Positions 18,519 to 28,362 are shown, numbered from the stretch's first letter. The stretch: 64,000 nt of DNA from Erysipelotrichaceae bacterium (GCA_015059015.1 SVBG01000001.1:136026-200025); one strand, 5' to 3'. Made by a program: numbers and translations. Notes: generated by a model not told the origin, from the letters alone.

Positions 18519-19667
18519 ATGAAATTTTTACATATTGCGGATTTACATATTGGTAAAAGTTTAAATCAAAAATCATTACTTGAAGATCAAAAAGTGGTAT
18601 TAGATCAAATTATTAAACAAATGGAAGATAATGATATTAGTACGTTGTTACTTGCAGGCGATATATATGATAAACAGATTCCATCTAAAGAAGCAGTTAG
18701 TTTATTTAATGAATTTTTATGTGATTTAATTTTAAAACATCATTATAAAGTTTATATTATTTCAGGTAATCATGATAGTGTTGAAAGACTTAATTTTGCT
18801 TCTTCAATTCTTAAGAGTGAAGGATTATTTATTGAGACTTACGCAACTTCTCCTATTACAAAATATGAACTTACTGATGAATTTGGAAAAGTAACTTTAT
18901 ATATGTTGCCATTTTCTACACCACTATATACAAGAACTAAGTTTAATACAACTTGTAAAACATATAGTGATATGATTAAGTATTATGTAGAATCTTCTAA
19001 TATTGATTTTAATGAAAGAAATGTTTTAATGACTCACCATACATTACTACATGAAAATGAAGCAAAATTTTCAGATTCAGAAATAAGATTTAATATTGGT
19101 GGTACTGAAGGAATTGATGCTGCTTATTTTAATAATTTTGATTATGTAGCACTTGGACATTTACACTGCCCTCAATATTTAAGTAAAGAGTATATTAGAT
19201 ATAGTGGCTCTATTTTAAAATATTCTGAATCGGAAATAAATACACCAAAAAGTTCAGTTATGGTAGAAATAAATGAAAAAGGTAATGTAATTATTAATTT
19301 ATTACCACTTGTTCCTTTAAGAGATTTAAAAGTATTAAAAGGAACAATTGAAGAACTACTTATAGACCCATCAATTATAATTGATGACTTTGTATATGTC
19401 ATTTTAACTAATGATAAAACAGTTCCTTACGCAATGAAAAGAATTAAAGTAAAATATCCTAATGCGGTAAGTCTTACTTATGATAATATTTTAAAAACAA
19501 TTGAAAAGAAAGTAATTGTGAAATCAGTTGATTTTTCAGAAAAAAATTATTTAGAACAATTTAATGAGTTTTATAATAATGTTACTGAAGACTCACTTAA
19601 TGATAATCAAATAAACATATTAACAAAACTTATAAACAAGGCGGTGGAAGATAATGAAACCAATTAA
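18519..19667 (+). CDS. sbcD: Exonuclease SbcCD subunit D
   Basis: A 382-residue Mre11-type nuclease. The phosphoesterase motifs appear in order: DLHIGK near the N-terminus, GDIYDK, GNHDS, THH and GHLH. With SbcC it forms the complex that opens hairpins and trims protein-blocked DNA ends. The start follows AAAAGGAG. Its 3' end overlaps the sbcC start by 14 bases, so the two subunits are translationally coupled. Confidence 0.95.
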   Translation: MKFLHIADLHIGKSLNQKSLLEDQKVVLDQIIKQMEDNDISTLLLAGDIYDKQIPSKEAVSLFNEFLCDLILKHHYKVYIISGNHDSVERLNFASSILKSEGLFIETYATSPITKYELTDEFGKVTLYMLPFSTPLYTRTKFNTTCKTYSDMIKYYVESSNIDFNERNVLMTHHTLLHENEAKFSDSEIRFNIGGTEGIDAAYFNNFDYVALGHLHCPQYLSKEYIRYSGSILKYSESEINTPKSSVMVEINEKGNVIINLLPLVPLRDLKVLKGTIEELLIDPSIIIDDFVYVILTNDKTVPYAMKRIKVKYPNAVSLTYDNILKTIEKKVIVKSVDFSEKNYLEQFNEFYNNVTEDSLNDNQINILTKLINKAVEDNETN

Positions 19668-22600
19668 ATTAGTAATGAATGCCTTTGGCTCTTTTTTAGA
19701 AACAACTGAAATTGATTTTACAATTTTAAACAATTCAGGTTTTTATTTAATAACAGGTGCAACAGGTAGTGGTAAAACAACAATATTTGATGCGATTATG
19801 TTTGCGTTATATGGTGAAGCAAGTGGTGATGTTAGAAGTAGTGAAGGTTTTAGAAGTGATTTTGCGGAAGATAAAAACCCTACTTATGTTGAGTTTACTT
19901 TCGAAAAAGATAATATAATTTATAAAATTACTAGAAGTCCTAGATATAGTGTAGAATATCGTACAACTCCAATTGAATCTAAAGTATCACTTGTTTATGA
20001 ACAACATATAATTGAAAAAACAACTAATGTTGCAGAAGCTATCAATGAGATTCTTGGCTTAACTGCTGATCAATTTAAACAAGTTATTATGCTTGCACAA
20101 GGTGAATTTATGAAACTAATTCACGCTAAAAGCATAGAACGTGATGAAATATTTAGAAAGATTTTTGGAACTGAAATATTTGAAAAAGTATCTAAACTTT
20201 TAAAACAAGAAACAAAAGATATCAAAGATGAACTAAAATTAAATGAAGAATTAATTAAACGCTTAATTATTAGTATTCCAAATTATGAAAGTTATCAAAA
20301 CTATTTACCTGTGGTAACAGATTTATATAATACAAGTTTCTTAATAGAAGAAATAGATTCTAATATAAATTTATCTAAAAATTTAATTGTTGAAAATGAA
20401 GAAAAACTTAGTGTTTTATCAAATGAATTAATTAATTTAAATACTGAAAGAGAAACTGCAAAGCTTATTAATGAAGATTTTAATACTTTAAAATTAGAAA
20501 CTGATAAACTACAAAAACTTGAAGATCAAAAAGATACTATAAAATTAAAAACTAAACAAATAGATATATTAAATGAAGTATCAAAAGTTAAACCTCTTTA
20601 TGATAAATTAATTAATATTAATCTTCAAGTTAATACGCTTGTTAAAACATATGAAACGAATGTTGCGATATTAGAAGAAAAACAAGAAACACTTAATTTC
20701 TTTATTGACCAAACAAATATGATTGAAATAGATCGTTTAAGTTTAAAGAATCTTTTAAAAGCCAAAGAAGAAATTGAAAATAATATAAAATTAAAACAAG
20801 AAATAGAAACACATTTAACTAAAATTACTACAATTCGTCAAGAGCTAATTAAATTAAAAGATGAATTAGATAATTTAATTAATGAGAAAAAAATCGTTAT
20901 TCAAAATATTGAAGATATAAACTTAACAATTAAAGAACTATCAAAATATCAGTTAGAACATGACATAACATTAAATAAAATTAAGATTCAAGAAGAGATT
21001 ATTAAAGAGTTTGATAAAAATCAATTATTATTTGAAGATGCAAACGCTCTAAATCACAAACTTAAAGAGTCAATAGAAAAATATCAACAATATGTTAAAA
21101 CTTATGAAAATGCTCACACAAAATATTTAAGTCTAGAAAACAGTTATTTTAAAAATATTGCAGGAGTTTTAGCAAAAGAATTATGCGATGGAACTCCTTG
21201 TCCTGTATGTGGTTCAAAGACACATCCTAATCCTACAAGTATATCAGGAGAAACTATATCTAAAGAAGAACTTGATAAAATGTTTGCAGATGTAGAAGGA
21301 TATAGAATTATTAAAGATGAGCAGCTTATTAAAATTGAAACATTAAAAGCTAAATATAATTCTATTATTAAACAATTACTTGATAATCTGAAAATAAATG
21401 ATGAAACTATAATATCTGATACAATTAGTAAAAGATCTAATGAATATAATGAAACTTTAACTAATTTTAATAATTATCTAAATGAATGTTTAAATAAGTT
21501 AAAAGAACTAGTTGATTTAGAACAAACTAAACAAACATATGAGCAAAAATTAATTGATATTGAAAATGAGAATATTAAACTTACTAAATCAGTTGATGAA
21601 TTAAATAATAAAATATCTTTAACTGAAGGATCTGTTGCTGCATTAGAAGCACAACTTACATTTAGCAATCCAATTGATGAATTGATTATAGCAAAAGAAG
21701 AAAGAGCTGAAGCAATTTTAATGTTAGAAGAAGCAATTAGTGGTTTTGATAAAGAACATACTCTTGCTAAAGAAGAACATCAATTAATTAAAGGTAAAGT
21801 AGAAGAAAATCTAAATCAATTAACTATCTTAAAAGCTGAGCAAGATAAAATTATTAAAGAATATAACGAGTTTATTGAAAAAGAATCTATTAGTAAAGAA
21901 ATATTAGATAATATAGAAATCTATATAGCTGATTTAGTTAATTTATCTACTTATGTAAAAGAAGTAACTGAGTATGAATCTATATATAAAACTTGTAAGA
22001 AACAAGTTAACGATCTTTTGAAGAAATTAAAAGATAAACAACAACAAAATATTGAAGAATTTGATGAATTAATTATAGTTAAAGAACAAGCAATTAACTC
22101 TTTAAAAGAATCTCTAACTAACTTAAATAATATATATAATAAACAAATTCAAGTATCAAGCGAACTAACTATTGCGTATACTGAATATAAAGAATTATGT
22201 AAGTTACACGATGATTTAAGTTCAATGTCACTTGTTGCGAGTGGGCAAAATAAAAAATACTTATCATTTGAACGTTATGTTTTAGTTGAATACTTTGATA
22301 ACATATTAAATCACGCTAATATTAGATTAAAGAAAATGACTAATGGTAGATTTATGTTATATCGTAAAGTAGATAAGACTAAAGGACGTGCTCAACAAGG
22401 TTTAGATATGGAAATATTTGATTTTGAAACAGGAAAACGTCGTGATGTTAAAACACTATCTGGTGGTGAAACATTTAAAGCAGCACTTAGTTTAGCACTA
22501 GGACTTGCAGATGCTATCGAAAATAAAGTTGGTAATATTACAATTGATACATTATTTATTGATGAAGGATTTGGTACTTTAGATGAAGAATCACTTCATC

Positions 22601-22746
22601 AAGCAATAGAGATTTTACTTGAATTAAATAGTGACAATAAATCAATTGGTATTATTTCTCATGTTCAAGAATTAAAAGATATTATTCCAACAAAACTTAT
22701 TGTTACTAAAAGTGATAATGGATCTAGTGTAAAAATAGTAGAGTAA
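19654..22746 (+). CDS. sbcC: Exonuclease SbcCD subunit C
   Basis: A 1030-residue Rad50-like ATPase. Walker A GATGSGKTT is near residue 35. Two long Lys/Glu/Leu-rich coiled coils flank a zinc hook CPVCGS near residue 516. The ABC signature LSGGE is near 936 and Walker B LFIDEGFGTLD near 967. ATP-driven opening of the dimer controls the SbcD nuclease. The length and domain order are normal for the family. Confidence 0.95.
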   Translation: MKPIKLVMNAFGSFLETTEIDFTILNNSGFYLITGATGSGKTTIFDAIMFALYGEASGDVRSSEGFRSDFAEDKNPTYVEFTFEKDNIIYKITRSPRYSVEYRTTPIESKVSLVYEQHIIEKTTNVAEAINEILGLTADQFKQVIMLAQGEFMKLIHAKSIERDEIFRKIFGTEIFEKVSKLLKQETKDIKDELKLNEELIKRLIISIPNYESYQNYLPVVTDLYNTSFLIEEIDSNINLSKNLIVENEEKLSVLSNELINLNTERETAKLINEDFNTLKLETDKLQKLEDQKDTIKLKTKQIDILNEVSKVKPLYDKLININLQVNTLVKTYETNVAILEEKQETLNFFIDQTNMIEIDRLSLKNLLKAKEEIENNIKLKQEIETHLTKITTIRQELIKLKDELDNLINEKKIVIQNIEDINLTIKELSKYQLEHDITLNKIKIQEEIIKEFDKNQLLFEDANALNHKLKESIEKYQQYVKTYENAHTKYLSLENSYFKNIAGVLAKELCDGTPCPVCGSKTHPNPTSISGETISKEELDKMFADVEGYRIIKDEQLIKIETLKAKYNSIIKQLLDNLKINDETIISDTISKRSNEYNETLTNFNNYLNECLNKLKELVDLEQTKQTYEQKLIDIENENIKLTKSVDELNNKISLTEGSVAALEAQLTFSNPIDELIIAKEERAEAILMLEEAISGFDKEHTLAKEEHQLIKGKVEENLNQLTILKAEQDKIIKEYNEFIEKESISKEILDNIEIYIADLVNLSTYVKEVTEYESIYKTCKKQVNDLLKKLKDKQQQNIEEFDELIIVKEQAINSLKESLTNLNNIYNKQIQVSSELTIAYTEYKELCKLHDDLSSMSLVASGQNKKYLSFERYVLVEYFDNILNHANIRLKKMTNGRFMLYRKVDKTKGRAQQGLDMEIFDFETGKRRDVKTLSGGETFKAALSLALGLADAIENKVGNITIDTLFIDEGFGTLDEESLHQAIEILLELNSDNKSIGIISHVQELKDIIPTKLIVTKSDNGSSVKIVE

Positions 22747-22817
22747 ATACGAATAATTTGAATATTTAATAATAATATGTTATAATGAATATATAAAAAT
22801 TTTTAAAAGGAGTACAT

Positions 22818-22883
22818 ATGGAAGACGGTTGTAGGCTCAATAAAAAAAATATATTGAAATTCTTTTGTAAATTTAAAAGATAA
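22818..22883 (+). CDS. 21-codon leader-like peptide upstream of corC-like gene
   Basis: ATG 22818 follows a strong AAAAGGAG site (22806-22813) and a TATAAT box near 22790. It encodes a basic peptide starting MEDGCRLNKK and ending FCKFKR, with TAA at 22881-22883. The next gene starts 50 bases later. Strong translation signals on so short a frame suggest a leader peptide or small regulatory peptide. The peptide is not recognised. Confidence 0.45.
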   Translation: MEDGCRLNKKNILKFFCKFKR

Positions 22884-22933
22884 TTTAAAGATTTTTTTAA
22901 TTATTATAATGTAAACAAAAGAAAGGAAAATAT

Positions 22934-24178
22934 ATGAGCGAAACATTATCTATTATAATTATTTTAATATGCTTAATTCTGTCAGCTTATTTTTCAGCTT
23001 CGGAAACAGCATTTTCAACGTTTAATAAAATTAAAATAAAGAATTTAGCAGAAAAAGGAAATAGAAAAGCTAAACTTGTTTTAAACATTTCTGAAAACTA
23101 TGATACAATGTTATCAACGATTTTAATTGGGAATAATATTGTTAATATCTTAAGTGCATCACTTTCAACAATTCTTTTTATAAGTTGGATAAATGAAACA
23201 TCAGGTCCAACAGTGTCTACTGCAGTAATGACAGTAATAGTATTAATATTTGGTGAAATTACACCTAAGACACTTGCTAAAAAACGTCCAGAAGCATTCG
23301 CAATGTTTGCTGCACCATTTTTAAAATTCTTAATGATTATCTTATTTGCCTTTACATTTATTTTTAAAAAATGGCAAGATTTTATTTCTAAGCTTGTTAA
23401 AGATAAAGAAGAAGATCAAGTAACAGAAGAAGAAATCTTAACACTAGTAGAAGAAGCTACAGAAGATGGTGTCTTAGATGAAGATGAAAGTGAATTAATA
23501 AAAAGTGCTATTGAATTTGGTGATTTAGAAGTTATTGATATTTTTACACCTCGTGTAGATGTTAAAGCATTACCACTTGACGCAACATATGAAGAAATAG
23601 ATCAAGCATTTATAGGAAATGCATTCTCGCGACTTCCTATTTATGATGAAGATATTGACCATATTGTTGGTATCATTTATTATAAAGATTTCTATCAAGC
23701 AGAAGAAGAAAATTTTAAACTATCAGATATTATAAAAGAGCCTATGTTTGTAATGAAACATAAACTAGTAAATGAACTATTAAAAGAATTCCAAACAAAG
23801 AAACAACATTTTGCGGTTGTTTCAGATGAATTTGGTAGTGTTGCAGGTATTGTGACAATGGAAGATATCTTAGAAGAAATCGTTGGTGAAATCTGGGATG
23901 AATATGATGAAATTCATGAAGATGTAAAAAAAGTATCAGAAAATGTTTATATTGTTTCAGGTAAAGCAAATATCGATAAAGTATTAGAAATTTTTGATAT
24001 TGAAAAAGATATTGAACCTGTAACAGTAAACGGTTGGATTGCAGAAGAGTTAAAAACTCTACCTTCACGTGGTGCAAAACTACAATATGAAAACTTAAAA
24101 ATTGAAGTTATTAAAATGAAAGGTAGACGTATTGAATCTGTTAAAATCACAGTAATACCTAAAGAAATAGAAGAATAA
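22934..24178 (+). CDS. CNNM/CorC-type membrane protein (hemolysin family)
   Basis: A 414-residue protein with three to four N-terminal membrane helices of the CNNM (DUF21) type, including FGEITPKTLAKKRP. A pair of CBS domains follows (about 190-330, with FGSVAGIVTMEDILEEIVGEI), then a CorC_HlyC domain at the end. Members are linked to magnesium or other divalent cation efflux. The ribosome site is AAAGGAAAA. It stands alone between the leader-like peptide and a strong terminator. The older name hemolysin is historical and not supported by anything here. Confidence 0.9.
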   Translation: MSETLSIIIILICLILSAYFSASETAFSTFNKIKIKNLAEKGNRKAKLVLNISENYDTMLSTILIGNNIVNILSASLSTILFISWINETSGPTVSTAVMTVIVLIFGEITPKTLAKKRPEAFAMFAAPFLKFLMIILFAFTFIFKKWQDFISKLVKDKEEDQVTEEEILTLVEEATEDGVLDEDESELIKSAIEFGDLEVIDIFTPRVDVKALPLDATYEEIDQAFIGNAFSRLPIYDEDIDHIVGIIYYKDFYQAEEENFKLSDIIKEPMFVMKHKLVNELLKEFQTKKQHFAVVSDEFGSVAGIVTMEDILEEIVGEIWDEYDEIHEDVKKVSENVYIVSGKANIDKVLEIFDIEKDIEPVTVNGWIAEELKTLPSRGAKLQYENLKIEVIKMKGRRIESVKITVIPKEIEE

Positions 24179-24183
24179 AAATA

Positions 24184-24217
24184 ACTCTACAACTAAAATA
24201 AATAGTTGTAGAGTTTT
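24184..24217 (+). terminator. Rho-independent terminator
   Basis: ACTCTACAACT (24184-24194) pairs perfectly with AGTTGTAGAGT (24204-24214), then T residues. Confidence 0.9.
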
Positions 24218-24222
24218 AATTT

Positions 24223-24334
24223 TCGGAAAAACGTGTAAATTTATACTCTAAAAAGTCGGAAAAACGTGTGAAATTACATTTAAAAAGTCGGAAAAACGTG
24301 TAACGTTATGCTTGAAAATATTAAAAAAACGTGC
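24223..24334 (+). repeat. Four phased repeats of TCGGAAAAACGTGT
   Basis: Exact copies at 24223-24236, 24256-24269 and 24288-24301. A degenerate fourth, AAAAAAACGTGC, ends at 24334. The ACGTG cores start at 24231, 24264, 24296 and 24329, so spacing is 33, 32 and 33 bp, about three helical turns. The last copy lies in the promoter spacer of the ATPase gene. Confidence 0.85.
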
Positions 24335-24340
24335 TATACT
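24312..24340 (+). promoter_or_regulatory. Sigma-A promoter of the second AAA ATPase
   Basis: TTGAAA (24312-24317), 17-bp spacer, TATACT (24335-24340). The fourth ACGTG repeat occupies the spacer, so a bound regulator would meet RNA polymerase directly. Confidence 0.75.
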
Positions 24341-24370
24341 ATTTATGTAAAGTAGAAAAGGGTGATTATT

Positions 24371-25666
24371 ATGTATAGAAATTCAATGAAAGATTTAATA
24401 AAATGGAAAGATAATATAAATAGAAAACCTATGATTCTTCGTGGTGCAAGACAAGTTGGTAAAACTTGGTTGATGAAAGAATTTGGTGAAAAGTATTATA
24501 AGTCATATGTGTATTTTAACTTTGATGAAGAAACACAATTAAAAAGTATTTTTGCACAAAATAAAGTACCAGTTAGAATTATTGAAATATTGTCAATAAT
24601 ATCAGGAGTTAAAATATTGCCAAATGAAACATTAATAATTTTTGATGAAGTACAAGAATGTGCTGATGCTTTAAATTCTTTAAAGTATTTTTATGAAAAT
24701 GCAAATGAGTATCATATTATTTGCGCTGGAAGTCTTTTAGGAACATTATTATCAACACCTAAGTCATATCCTGTTGGAATGGTAGATTTATTAGATATCA
24801 ATCCATTATCATTCGATGAATTTTTAAATGCGGTAGATGAGAATTTATTTAGTTATTATAATAACTTAAATAAAGATAGTATAGTAGAAGACATCTTTCA
24901 TAATAAATTGTTAGAAATGTACGATATTTATTTAATTATTGGTGGAATGCCAGAATGTGTTTATTCTTGGATTAACAATAAGGATCCATTTGAAATTCAA
25001 AAAATTCAACATAATTTAATTCAAATTTATGAAAATGATTTTTCGAAACATAATGGAAGAATAAATAGCGGAAGATTATTAATTGTATTTAGGAGTATTG
25101 TATCTCAACTTGCAAAATCTAATGAGAAATTTATATATAATACATTAAGAGAAGGAGCAAGAGCTAGAGATTTTGAAGAAGCAATTGAATGGTTAGCTTC
25201 AGCTGGTATGATAAATAGATTATATGGATTATCTAAAGTCGAACACCCTCTTAATGCATTTAAAAAACTTGACGCATTTAAATTGTTTTTGTTTGATACA
25301 GGTTTGTTAAAACAAATGGCTGGATTGGATAACTCTGTCATTTTATTACAAGAAAACTATCAATTTAAAGGTCCTTTAACTGAGAATTATGTTTTACAAC
25401 AATTAATTTCTTCATTCAGTGTTAATCCCCATTATTATTCAAATAAACATTCTGAATTAGATTTTATTGTAGAGTTAAAAGGTGAAACAATACCTATTGA
25501 AGTAAAAGGTGGTATAGATAAATCTTCAATTTCTTTTAAGAAATTTATTACTGAAAATAATCCGAAAATTGCAATTAGATATTCTAGAAGACCATTAAAA
25601 AAAGATGGTAGAATAACAAATATTCCGTTATATCTAGTCAATAAAACATTTGATTTAATTGGTTAA
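24371..25666 (+). CDS. AAA ATPase with DUF4143-type C-terminal domain
   Basis: ATG 24371 is chosen over GTG 24362 because AAAAGGGTG fits it. A 431-residue protein with Walker A GARQVGKTW, Walker B LIIFDEVQEC and a CAGSLLG sensor-like segment. The C-terminal domain has the DUF4143 and PD-(D/E)XK-like pattern SELDFIVE ... PIEVKGG. The nuclease-like residues D, E and K are all present here, unlike in the copy at 11112-12386. Its stop overlaps by four bases the stop of the convergent serine recombinase. The role of this family is not established. Confidence 0.85.
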   Translation: MYRNSMKDLIKWKDNINRKPMILRGARQVGKTWLMKEFGEKYYKSYVYFNFDEETQLKSIFAQNKVPVRIIEILSIISGVKILPNETLIIFDEVQECADALNSLKYFYENANEYHIICAGSLLGTLLSTPKSYPVGMVDLLDINPLSFDEFLNAVDENLFSYYNNLNKDSIVEDIFHNKLLEMYDIYLIIGGMPECVYSWINNKDPFEIQKIQHNLIQIYENDFSKHNGRINSGRLLIVFRSIVSQLAKSNEKFIYNTLREGARARDFEEAIEWLASAGMINRLYGLSKVEHPLNAFKKLDAFKLFLFDTGLLKQMAGLDNSVILLQENYQFKGPLTENYVLQQLISSFSVNPHYYSNKHSELDFIVELKGETIPIEVKGGIDKSSISFKKFITENNPKIAIRYSRRPLKKDGRITNIPLYLVNKTFDLIG

Positions 25667-26283
25667 ACATCAAGATTTTTCTTGATGTTTTTTTCTTTAT
25701 ATTCTTTTGCATATTTTAAAAACGTGGTTCTTGCCATATTAAGTTTTTTTGCTGCAACAACATTAGTTATTTCTTTATTATAATATTTTACTACAATATC
25801 ATTAAAGTTCTTAGGTAATACCATTCTAGGACGTCCCATATGAATACCTTTTTCTTTTGCAATCCTAATTCCTTCTGCCTGACGTTGTCTAATATTTTCT
25901 CTTTCGTTTTGAGCAACAAAACTTAATACTTGTAAAACAATATCACTAATAAATTTACCTACAAGATTTTCTGCATCTATTCTTGTATCTAAAAGAGGAA
26001 AATCAATTACGACAATATCACAATTAATTTCTTTAGTTAATTCTTGCCATTCTTTGATAATCATTTCATAATTTCTACCAAGCCTATCAATTGATTTAAT
26101 AATTAGCAAATCATTTTCTTTAAGTTTTTTTTTCATAATTTGATAATTTGGTCTTTCGAAATCCTTTCCACTTTGTTTATCTACATAGATATATTTATCA
26201 TTTAATCCCCATTTATGCATTTCCTCCATTTGTCTATCAATATTTTGAGTCATTGATGAAACTCTTACATAACCATAGTTCAT
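25663..26283 (-). CDS. Serine recombinase, resolvase/invertase type
   Basis: A 206-residue protein with the resolvase catalytic domain: YVRVSS with the nucleophilic serine near residue 9, SIDRLGRNY and ERENIRQRQAEGI. A short C-terminal helix-turn-helix (VVAAKKLNMARTTFLKYAKE) follows. This is the size of a small invertase or resolvase, not a large phage integrase. The start follows AAAGGAGGTAAATT on the minus strand. No transposase or terminal repeats are seen nearby, so it is not shown to belong to a transposon here. It may act on invertible or cassette DNA elsewhere. Confidence 0.9.
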   Translation of the reverse strand: MNYGYVRVSSMTQNIDRQMEEMHKWGLNDKYIYVDKQSGKDFERPNYQIMKKKLKENDLLIIKSIDRLGRNYEMIIKEWQELTKEINCDIVVIDFPLLDTRIDAENLVGKFISDIVLQVLSFVAQNERENIRQRQAEGIRIAKEKGIHMGRPRMVLPKNFNDIVVKYYNKEITNVVAAKKLNMARTTFLKYAKEYKEKNIKKNLDV

Positions 26284-26408
26284 ATAATTTACCTCCTTTT
26301 TTGGTTATATATAAATTATAACAAAAAATTTTAATAAAAAATTTAATCAAATAAAGTTTAAAAAATATTATATTTTGTTATAATAAAAGTAAAGAAAGAG
26401 GTGATATA

Positions 26409-27725
26409 ATGAATTTAACAATATTTTCTGTACAACAACTATGGCCATTAACAATTTTAGTTGGAGTGGCGGTTATAATTCCTATTTTATTATCAGTTTT
26501 CAAAATTAAATTTATTCCATCTTTAGTAATAGAAATCATCATGGGTATTATCCTTTCAATTATTCCTCTTACAAGAAATATCTTTTCTACATCAGAAGGA
26601 AGTGTAACAACACTTTCAACATTACCTGAAGGTTTATATATATTAGGTATGTCGATACTACTTTTTATGAGTGGTTTTGATACAGACTTTTCAGTATTTA
26701 AAAGAAGAAAAAAAGATGAACCAAAGTATTTAAATGTTCTTTTATGTTCATTAATTATATATATATTAGTTGTAGGACTTAGTATAGGTGGAGCATACTT
26801 ATTAAAAGATTATGTAAAAGGAAATCAAATAATTGGTATAGCAATTATAGCTGTATTTTTCAGTTCAACGTTTGCATCACTTGTAATTCCTTTAGTGCAT
26901 AATTATGATTTAAAAGATACATCACTTGGTAAAATTATATCTACATATTCAACAATTTCAGAATTTTGTTCCATTATTGCGTTAAGTGTCATTATGTTGC
27001 TTCTTGGTGTATCTAAAGATCCATCTTATATCGCGGTTATTGCAATAGTATGTGTATATATATTAATATTTATCGTTAAGAAGTTTATTAAAGTAGATAA
27101 AATTTTTGGTAAAAGATTAGAAGGTATCGTTCATTTATCAACAAGAATTACAGTTTTTGTTTTATTACTTGCAATACTTTTATCTGATTTAGGTGGAGTT
27201 GAATATATATTAGGTGCATTCTTATCTGGTATGATTATTAGGCTATTATGGGAGGATCATCACGCTAATAAATTAGAATCCATTGGTTATGGATTGTTTG
27301 TTCCTTTATTTTATATTCTTGTTGGATTTAAAGTAGGGTTGCTTGTTATGCATACAGGAACTGCTAATTTCTTTAGTTTAAATACATTGCTATTATTTAT
27401 AGTGATACTTTTAGTGATGTTTATTGTTAGAATACCATTCTTATATCTTTTAAGGTACTATAAAGTGAAAACAGTAGTTTCTTCTTTATTAGTTACAACT
27501 GCTACGATTATTGTAAGTCTTGCAATAGAACACATTTCAGCTGAAACATCATTACTTGATGAAAGAATTGTTACAATCTTTATTATAGCAAGTATTATTT
27601 CTTGTGTTATTCCACCAATTTTATTTGGTAATAGTGATGATTTTTCGGAAGCAAGACTAAAACATAAGGATTATATAATTGAACTTTCTGATTTTGAATT
27701 ACAATCTAATGAAAACGAAAAATAG
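26409..27725 (+). CDS. Cation:proton antiporter (CPA2/KefB-like)
   Basis: A 438-residue membrane protein with about twelve hydrophobic segments and the fold of sodium/hydrogen exchangers (LLFMSGFDTDF, LGKIISTYSTISEF, LGAFLSGMIIRLL). It lacks the RCK/TrkA-N nucleotide domain of full-length KefB/C. It probably exchanges Na+ or K+ for protons across the cell membrane. The start follows AAAGAGGTGATATA. The stop codon lies in a bidirectional terminator. Confidence 0.85.
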   Translation: MNLTIFSVQQLWPLTILVGVAVIIPILLSVFKIKFIPSLVIEIIMGIILSIIPLTRNIFSTSEGSVTTLSTLPEGLYILGMSILLFMSGFDTDFSVFKRRKKDEPKYLNVLLCSLIIYILVVGLSIGGAYLLKDYVKGNQIIGIAIIAVFFSSTFASLVIPLVHNYDLKDTSLGKIISTYSTISEFCSIIALSVIMLLLGVSKDPSYIAVIAIVCVYILIFIVKKFIKVDKIFGKRLEGIVHLSTRITVFVLLLAILLSDLGGVEYILGAFLSGMIIRLLWEDHHANKLESIGYGLFVPLFYILVGFKVGLLVMHTGTANFFSLNTLLLFIVILLVMFIVRIPFLYLLRYYKVKTVVSSLLVTTATIIVSLAIEHISAETSLLDERIVTIFIIASIISCVIPPILFGNSDDFSEARLKHKDYIIELSDFELQSNENEK

Positions 27726-27752
27726 TCAACCCGAAGGTTGACTATTATTTTT
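27721..27752. terminator. Bidirectional terminator between antiporter and thiT
   Basis: AATAGTCAACC (27721-27731), loop CGAA, GGTTGACTATT (27736-27746), with T runs on both strands. The stop codons of both convergent genes lie within the stem. Confidence 0.9.
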
Positions 27753-28287
27753 TCTCATAAAGTAGTTTATTTAATGATTGTACTACTAAACATGTAATTA
27801 TCATACATAAAACCATTGAAGGTAGTAAGTATGTTCCGTTATATGAAACTGAAGCCCAAAATGGAGTTTCAAAGAATAAACAACCTGATAGAGTTGCGAA
27901 AGCAAGTCTAAACACACAGCCTATTAAAATACCTAAACATATATATAAATGGCGCATAAATCCTTTATTATTTTTAACTTGATTAAAGAATAAACTAGCC
28001 ATTCCACAAGATACATAAGCAAGTGGATAATCAAGCATTACTTGTACAGGATGATAAATATATCCCCAAAATATTTGAATTGTACCTGTTAGTAGAGCTG
28101 TTAAGAATCCTCCTTTAGGTCCCCATCTATAACAAATAATAAAGATTGGTACCATAGCGATTGAAATGCTTCCACCATTTAACCATGCGAAACTAAGATA
28201 TAGTCCACATACAAAGTCAAGTGCAAGAGCAAGTGCAGAAAATATTGCTACTTCTGCAATAAATAAAATTAATTTCTTTCCTTTCAT
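27745..28287 (-). CDS. thiT: Energy-coupled thiamine transporter ThiT
   Basis: A 180-residue membrane protein with six hydrophobic helices and the ThiT signature near LNGGSISIAMVPIF and the following CYRWGPK. ThiT is the substrate-binding S component of an ECF transporter and works with the shared EcfAA'T module, which is not in this window. ATG 28287 is chosen because GAGGTG (28295-28300, minus strand) lies seven bases before it. A TPP riboswitch lies directly upstream, confirming thiamine as the ligand. Confidence 0.95.
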   Translation of the reverse strand: MKGKKLILFIAEVAIFSALALALDFVCGLYLSFAWLNGGSISIAMVPIFIICYRWGPKGGFLTALLTGTIQIFWGYIYHPVQVMLDYPLAYVSCGMASLFFNQVKNNKGFMRHLYICLGILIGCVFRLAFATLSGCLFFETPFWASVSYNGTYLLPSMVLCMIITCLVVQSLNKLLYEKK

Positions 28288-28296
28288 AAAAAAACA

Positions 28297-28321
28297 CCTC
28301 AAAAAATAAAATTTTTCAAGG
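28297..28321 (-). promoter_or_regulatory. Hairpin that can mask the thiT ribosome binding site
   Basis: On the minus strand CCTTGAAAAA pairs with TTTTTTGAGG (10 bp, two wobbles, 5-base loop). The second arm includes most of the Shine-Dalgarno site. It suggests that the upstream TPP riboswitch acts on translation. Confidence 0.55.
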
Positions 28322-28362
28322 TAAGCTAATAGTATTTAAAATATATAAAAAAGTGTATATTT

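Noticed and set aside
23742-24077. Minus-strand frame of 111 codons
   Set aside because: It is a mirror frame of the CorC-like gene with a low-complexity, His/Leu/Tyr-rich translation.
24223-24334. CRISPR-like array of TCGGAAAAACGTGT
   Set aside because: The repeat is only 14 bp, spacing is fixed by helical phase, and it overlaps a promoter.
25663-26283. Transposon or IS607-type element
   Set aside because: Only a small serine recombinase is present; there is no transposase or TnpB-like gene, and no terminal repeats were seen.
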